Below are positions 4,632 to 6,749 of a stretch of 6,749 nt of DNA, piece after piece (the stretch's first letter is position 1; every line of letters starts with the position of its first letter). The notes beneath the pieces were generated by a model. The model saw only the letters and a list, made by a program, of their open reading frames with translations, had not been told where the DNA came from and did no database searches. The DNA is from Phycisphaerae bacterium (GTDB lineage: Bacteria > Planctomycetota > Phycisphaerae > UBA1845 > PWPN01), in assembly GCA_003557125.1 (NCBI GenBank), contig PWPN01000291.1, positions 1 to 6,749 on the forward strand, read 5' to 3'. The position numbers were made by a program, and so were the translations under genes.

Positions 4632-5906
4632 GACTGTCTTCAAATCGTTGGTGGAAAACGACTTCGCGGGAGCGTCCAGATCAATGGGGCCAAGAATGCA
4701 GCCCTTCCGATCATGGCCGCGGCGATACTCTGCGAGGGGGAGGTCGTCCTGCACAACGTGCCGGATCTGACGGACGTGCGGACGATGGAGCATCTGCTCA
4801 ATCAACTCGGGGTCTCGACGTCGCGCGAGGGGCCGCACACGCTCCGGCTCAAAGTCGTCGACGAAATGAACTGCCACGCGGATTACGAACTCGTCCGGCG
4901 GATGCGGGCCAGCATCTGCACGATGGGACCGTTGCTGGCCAAACGTCACGAGGCGCGGATCAGCCTGCCCGGCGGCTGCGCGATCGGCGACCGCCCCATC
5001 AACCTGCACATGGCCGGGCTCATCGCCCTCGGGGCCGATTCCGAACTGACCAACGGCGACGTGATGCTCAAGGCCAAACGCCTCATGGGCAACGAACTGT
5101 TCCTGGGGGGGGCTTTCGGTTCGACCGTCACCGGGACCGCCAACATCCTGATGGCTGCCACACTGGCCGAGGGCACGACGGTCATCGAGTCGGCTGCGTG
5201 CGAACCGGAGGTTACCGACCTGGCCAATTTCCTGAACGCCTGCGGGGCGCGAATCGCCGGGCAGGGCTCCCCGCGCATCGTCGTGGAAGGGGTCAAACAA
5301 TTGACCGGCTGCGAGTACACGATCATCCCCGACCGCATCGAAGCCGGCACGTTCATCATCGCCGGCGCGATCACAAATGGGGACATTCGCCTCCGCAACT
5401 GCCGGCTCGAACATCTGCTGGCCTTTGTCGATCGGCTGCGGGCGGTGGGAGTGAACATCGAGCGTGACGGCGACGAGGTGCTCGTCTCCAGCGCACGGCG
5501 GCTCGAGCCGACGACGATCACCTCGCAACCTTATCCCGGGTTCCCGACGGACCTCCAGGCACAGATGATGGCCTTGCTCTGCCTGGCGGACGGCAACAGC
5601 ATCATTACCGAAAAAATCTATCCGGATCGGTTCATGCATGTGGCCGAGATGAGCCGCCTGGGAGCCAAGCTCCGCAAGGAAGGCCCCACCGTCATGGTCG
5701 AGGGGGTCAAGCGTCTCGTCGGCGCGCCGGTGATGGCCTCCGACCTTCGCGCCTCGGCGGCACTGGTCCTTGCGGGACTCGTCGCCAAGGGGCGCACCAC
5801 GGTCAACAGGGTCTACCACATCGACCGCGGGTACGAGCGGATCGAGCAACGGCTCCAGGCGCTGGGAGCCGACATCGAACGAAGCACGCGCGCCGAAGAG
5901 ATCTAG
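4629..5906 (+). CDS. murA: UDP-N-acetylglucosamine 1-carboxyvinyltransferase (MurA)
   Basis: The 425-residue product (E. coli enzyme 419) is MurA, which transfers enolpyruvate from phosphoenolpyruvate to UDP-GlcNAc in the cytoplasm, the first committed step of peptidoglycan synthesis. The EPSP-synthase-like double-domain fold is complete. NGAKNAALP carries Lys22 and Asn23. The active-site loop LPGGCAIGDRP carries Cys117, equivalent to E. coli Cys115, the residue alkylated by fosfomycin, followed by Arg122. GSTVTGTANILMAATLAEGT (165-184) and EPEVTDLA are family motifs. PGFPTDLQAQ carries Asp308, equivalent to the general base Asp305. HIDRGYERI carries Arg400, equivalent to Arg397. With the Cys present, fosfomycin sensitivity at the target level is expected. 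The start is GTG, chosen from the ribosome site. It is transcribed away from the STAS/kinase genes and appears monocistronic. Confidence 0.97.
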   Translation: MDCLQIVGGKRLRGSVQINGAKNAALPIMAAAILCEGEVVLHNVPDLTDVRTMEHLLNQLGVSTSREGPHTLRLKVVDEMNCHADYELVRRMRASICTMGPLLAKRHEARISLPGGCAIGDRPINLHMAGLIALGADSELTNGDVMLKAKRLMGNELFLGGAFGSTVTGTANILMAATLAEGTTVIESAACEPEVTDLANFLNACGARIAGQGSPRIVVEGVKQLTGCEYTIIPDRIEAGTFIIAGAITNGDIRLRNCRLEHLLAFVDRLRAVGVNIERDGDEVLVSSARRLEPTTITSQPYPGFPTDLQAQMMALLCLADGNSIITEKIYPDRFMHVAEMSRLGAKLRKEGPTVMVEGVKRLVGAPVMASDLRASAALVLAGLVAKGRTTVNRVYHIDRGYERIEQRLQALGADIERSTRAEEI

Positions 5907-5933
5907 CCGGAAGGGGGCAGGGGAACACAGCCC

Positions 5934-5953
5934 GACGCGTGGCGATGCGTTTT
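5934..5953 (+). terminator. Weak intrinsic terminator candidate after murA
   Basis: ACGCGT (5935-5940) pairs with ATGCGT (5945-5950), with one G-U, around loop GGCG and runs directly into TTTT (5950-5953). It begins 28 bp past the murA stop. The stem is short and the U-tract brief, so termination would be partial at best. Confidence 0.35.
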
Positions 5954-6048
5954 CAGACGTGTCTCATTCGCGACGGCCTTTCCTTCCCAGATGAACAGCG
6001 ACTATAAGCAAGAAGGGCGTTGCCGACGCGGGTGCTCCTCATGACGGA

Positions 6049-6067
6049 CCCCGCATGACGTGCGGGG
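6049..6067. terminator. Perfect 7-bp GC hairpin without T-run
   Basis: CCCCGCA (6049-6055) and TGCGGGG (6061-6067) pair perfectly around loop TGACG. It lies 142 bp after murA. No T-run follows on either strand, so it is stable as a hairpin but not a normal intrinsic terminator. Confidence 0.3.
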
Positions 6068-6239
6068 GATACGATCGTTGCCAGCCGCCCGTGAGAAGGC
6101 TTTTCGAGGAAGGCTTTAGAGGAGAGAGGTGCCCGTTGTCGCGTTGGCCGATTTCAAGGAAACCGTGTATTTGTTAACCGCTGCAACGGTCTGTGCTTAG
6201 GCCTGATAGGGGCCTGACGGGGTAAGGTTGAATTTGGGG

Positions 6240-6267
6240 TTGACAGGTTGGCCGGGTTGGCTAGATT
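6240..6267 (+). promoter_or_regulatory. Sigma70-type promoter for the lipoprotein gene
   Basis: TTGACA at 6240-6245 is a perfect -35 box. After a 16-bp spacer comes TAGATT (6262-6267), four of six matches to TATAAT. Transcription would start near 6274, leaving a leader of about 175 nt before the lipoprotein start at 6451. This is the best promoter match I found in the window. Confidence 0.5.
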
Positions 6268-6270
6268 GGT

Positions 6271-6398
6271 GGGCGGCCTGCAAGTTCGCGGAGGCCTCGG
6301 ACGGGAGGAAAGGCCGCCCCCGGCCTGAATCGGCTGGAGGCAAAGTCGGTAAGTGGCGCAAACTCGTGCGGGGCCGGGGCGCGAGGAGGTCGCACGGG
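6271..6398 (+). promoter_or_regulatory. GC-rich, potentially structured 5' leader
   Basis: GGGCGGCCT (6271-6279) pairs perfectly with AGGCCGCCC (6311-6319), a 9-bp stem beginning almost at the predicted transcript start, with the self-complementary GAGGCCTC (6291-6298) inside its loop. A second stem, 6363-6370 with 6391-6398, has eight pairs including one G-U; its loop shows GAGGAGGT, a near-perfect anti-16S match without a start codon at suitable distance. It matches no riboswitch, RNase P, SRP or 6S consensus that I know. It may be a regulated leader or simply GC-rich sequence. Confidence 0.35.
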
Positions 6399-6450
6399 AC
6401 ATTCCGAAAAATCAGACGCTATGCACAACCTGCAAGTGGAGATCGTGGTG

Positions 6451-6749
6451 ATGAACAATTTTATTCGCCGCATTGTCAGCCACGCGGTCCTGGGCGTTGT
6501 GTCGGTCGGCCTCGGCCTGTCGACGCTGTCCGGATGCAGCAAGACTCTGCGTGAGCCGGGTTACGCAGATCAGGGCAGGACGCAGATCCAGTTTTTCTCG
6601 CCGCCCGGTGCGACCGTCTCGGTCGTCGGGGGGCCGACGCGAAGTCATCAGATTCCCGTTTACGGGCCGTTCGAGAATCGTCTCGAACAGACTCCCGAGC
6701 AGTTCAGCGTGTTCAACCTTTCGCCGGGTCGCTATGAATTCAAATACAC
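6451..6749 (+). CDS. Predicted lipoprotein with PEGA-like segment, cut by window edge
   Basis: The frame is open from ATG 6451 to the end of the window (99 full codons). The N-terminus is a lipoprotein signal: Arg6-Arg7, a hydrophobic stretch (about 8-26) and the lipobox LSGC with Cys29, so the mature protein should be lipid-anchored outside the cytoplasmic membrane. The next ten residues are a polar linker. From about 44 a beta-rich part follows, with FFSPPGATVSVVG (48-60) and FNLSPGRYEFKY (88-99). This pattern, an opening PPGATV strand and a closing L-PG-YEF strand, resembles PEGA domains, which are surface beta-sandwiches of unknown binding partner. The start at 6451 is preferred because GGAG lies 10 bases upstream; ATG at 6421 is in frame but has no ribosome site and would add ten residues before the signal. 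Promoter and leader candidates lie upstream. The exact function is unknown. Confidence 0.8.
   Translation, partial: MNNFIRRIVSHAVLGVVSVGLGLSTLSGCSKTLREPGYADQGRTQIQFFSPPGATVSVVGGPTRSHQIPVYGPFENRLEQTPEQFSVFNLSPGRYEFKY

Larger units (their letters stand above)
5907..6450. other. Long intergenic region and leader between murA and lipoprotein
   Basis: This 544-bp stretch holds no convincing protein gene. From left to right it contains a weak terminator-like hairpin (5934-5953), a perfect GC hairpin (6049-6067), a possible 23-codon open frame starting at GTG 6129 with AGAGGAG before it, a sigma70-type promoter (6240-6267), and then a leader of about 175 nt with two GC-rich stem-loops. The downstream lipoprotein is probably expressed from this promoter and not from murA. 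Confidence 0.5.

Noticed and set aside
3986..5467. A 493-codon plus-strand open frame overlapping the STAS gene and murA
   Set aside because: It is antisense to a STAS gene and out of phase with murA, with Arg/Gly/His-rich low-complexity sequence.
4158..5849. A 563-codon open frame on the minus strand opposite murA
   Set aside because: It lies antisense to an unmistakable MurA, has His/Asp/Arg/Gly-rich composition, no domain and no ribosome site; it is a by-product of GC-rich third positions.
6300..6325. GGGAGGAAAGGCCGCC as part of an RNase P RNA
   Set aside because: It superficially resembles the GAGGAAAGTCCGGGC element, but the other conserved RNase P regions are missing nearby.

Overview
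The window is GC-rich bacterial chromosomal DNA, and its gene content suggests Planctomycetota or a close relative. The pointers are stand-alone STAS proteins next to an RsbW-type kinase, a PEGA-like lipoprotein, many starts with weak Shine-Dalgarno sites, a tRNA-Arg(ACG) without an encoded CCA end, and long intergenic gaps. No 16S or ribosomal-protein marker is present, so the taxonomy is an inference.

Left part (1-1571). A membrane protein of unknown function runs off the left edge on the minus strand (426 to 1). A tRNA-Arg(ACG) gene lies at 787-860 on the plus strand, with non-coding stretches of about 350 bp on both sides. At 1313-1206 (minus) is a 35-residue lipoprotein gene with a very good ribosome binding site. 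A perfect 17-bp palindrome lies 43-59 bp upstream of its start.

Centre (1572-4254). Four minus-strand genes read in the same direction: STAS anti-sigma-factor antagonist (4254-3889), RsbW/SpoIIAB-like serine kinase (3740-3318), a second STAS antagonist (3278-2901) and RNase D (2741-1572). The first three look like the core of a partner-switching circuit: the kinase would hold a regulator (classically a sigma factor) and phosphorylate the antagonists, and unphosphorylated antagonist would release that regulator. The PP2C phosphatase and the regulated sigma factor are not in the window. RNase D is a stable-RNA 3' exonuclease and may simply be co-oriented.

Right part (4255-6749). A 374-bp divergent intergenic region carrying repeats and palindromes separates the STAS gene from murA (4629-5906, plus), the first committed enzyme of peptidoglycan synthesis. 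A 544-bp gap after murA holds a weak terminator-like hairpin, a good sigma70-type promoter and a GC-rich potentially structured leader. It ends at a lipoprotein gene (6451 onwards) that runs off the right edge.

I found no CRISPR array, insertion sequence, prophage or obvious new multi-gene system. The most unusual items are the tiny lipoprotein with its palindrome, the kinase placed between two antagonists, the perfect 17-bp tandem duplication in front of the RNase D gene, and the structured leader of the last gene.
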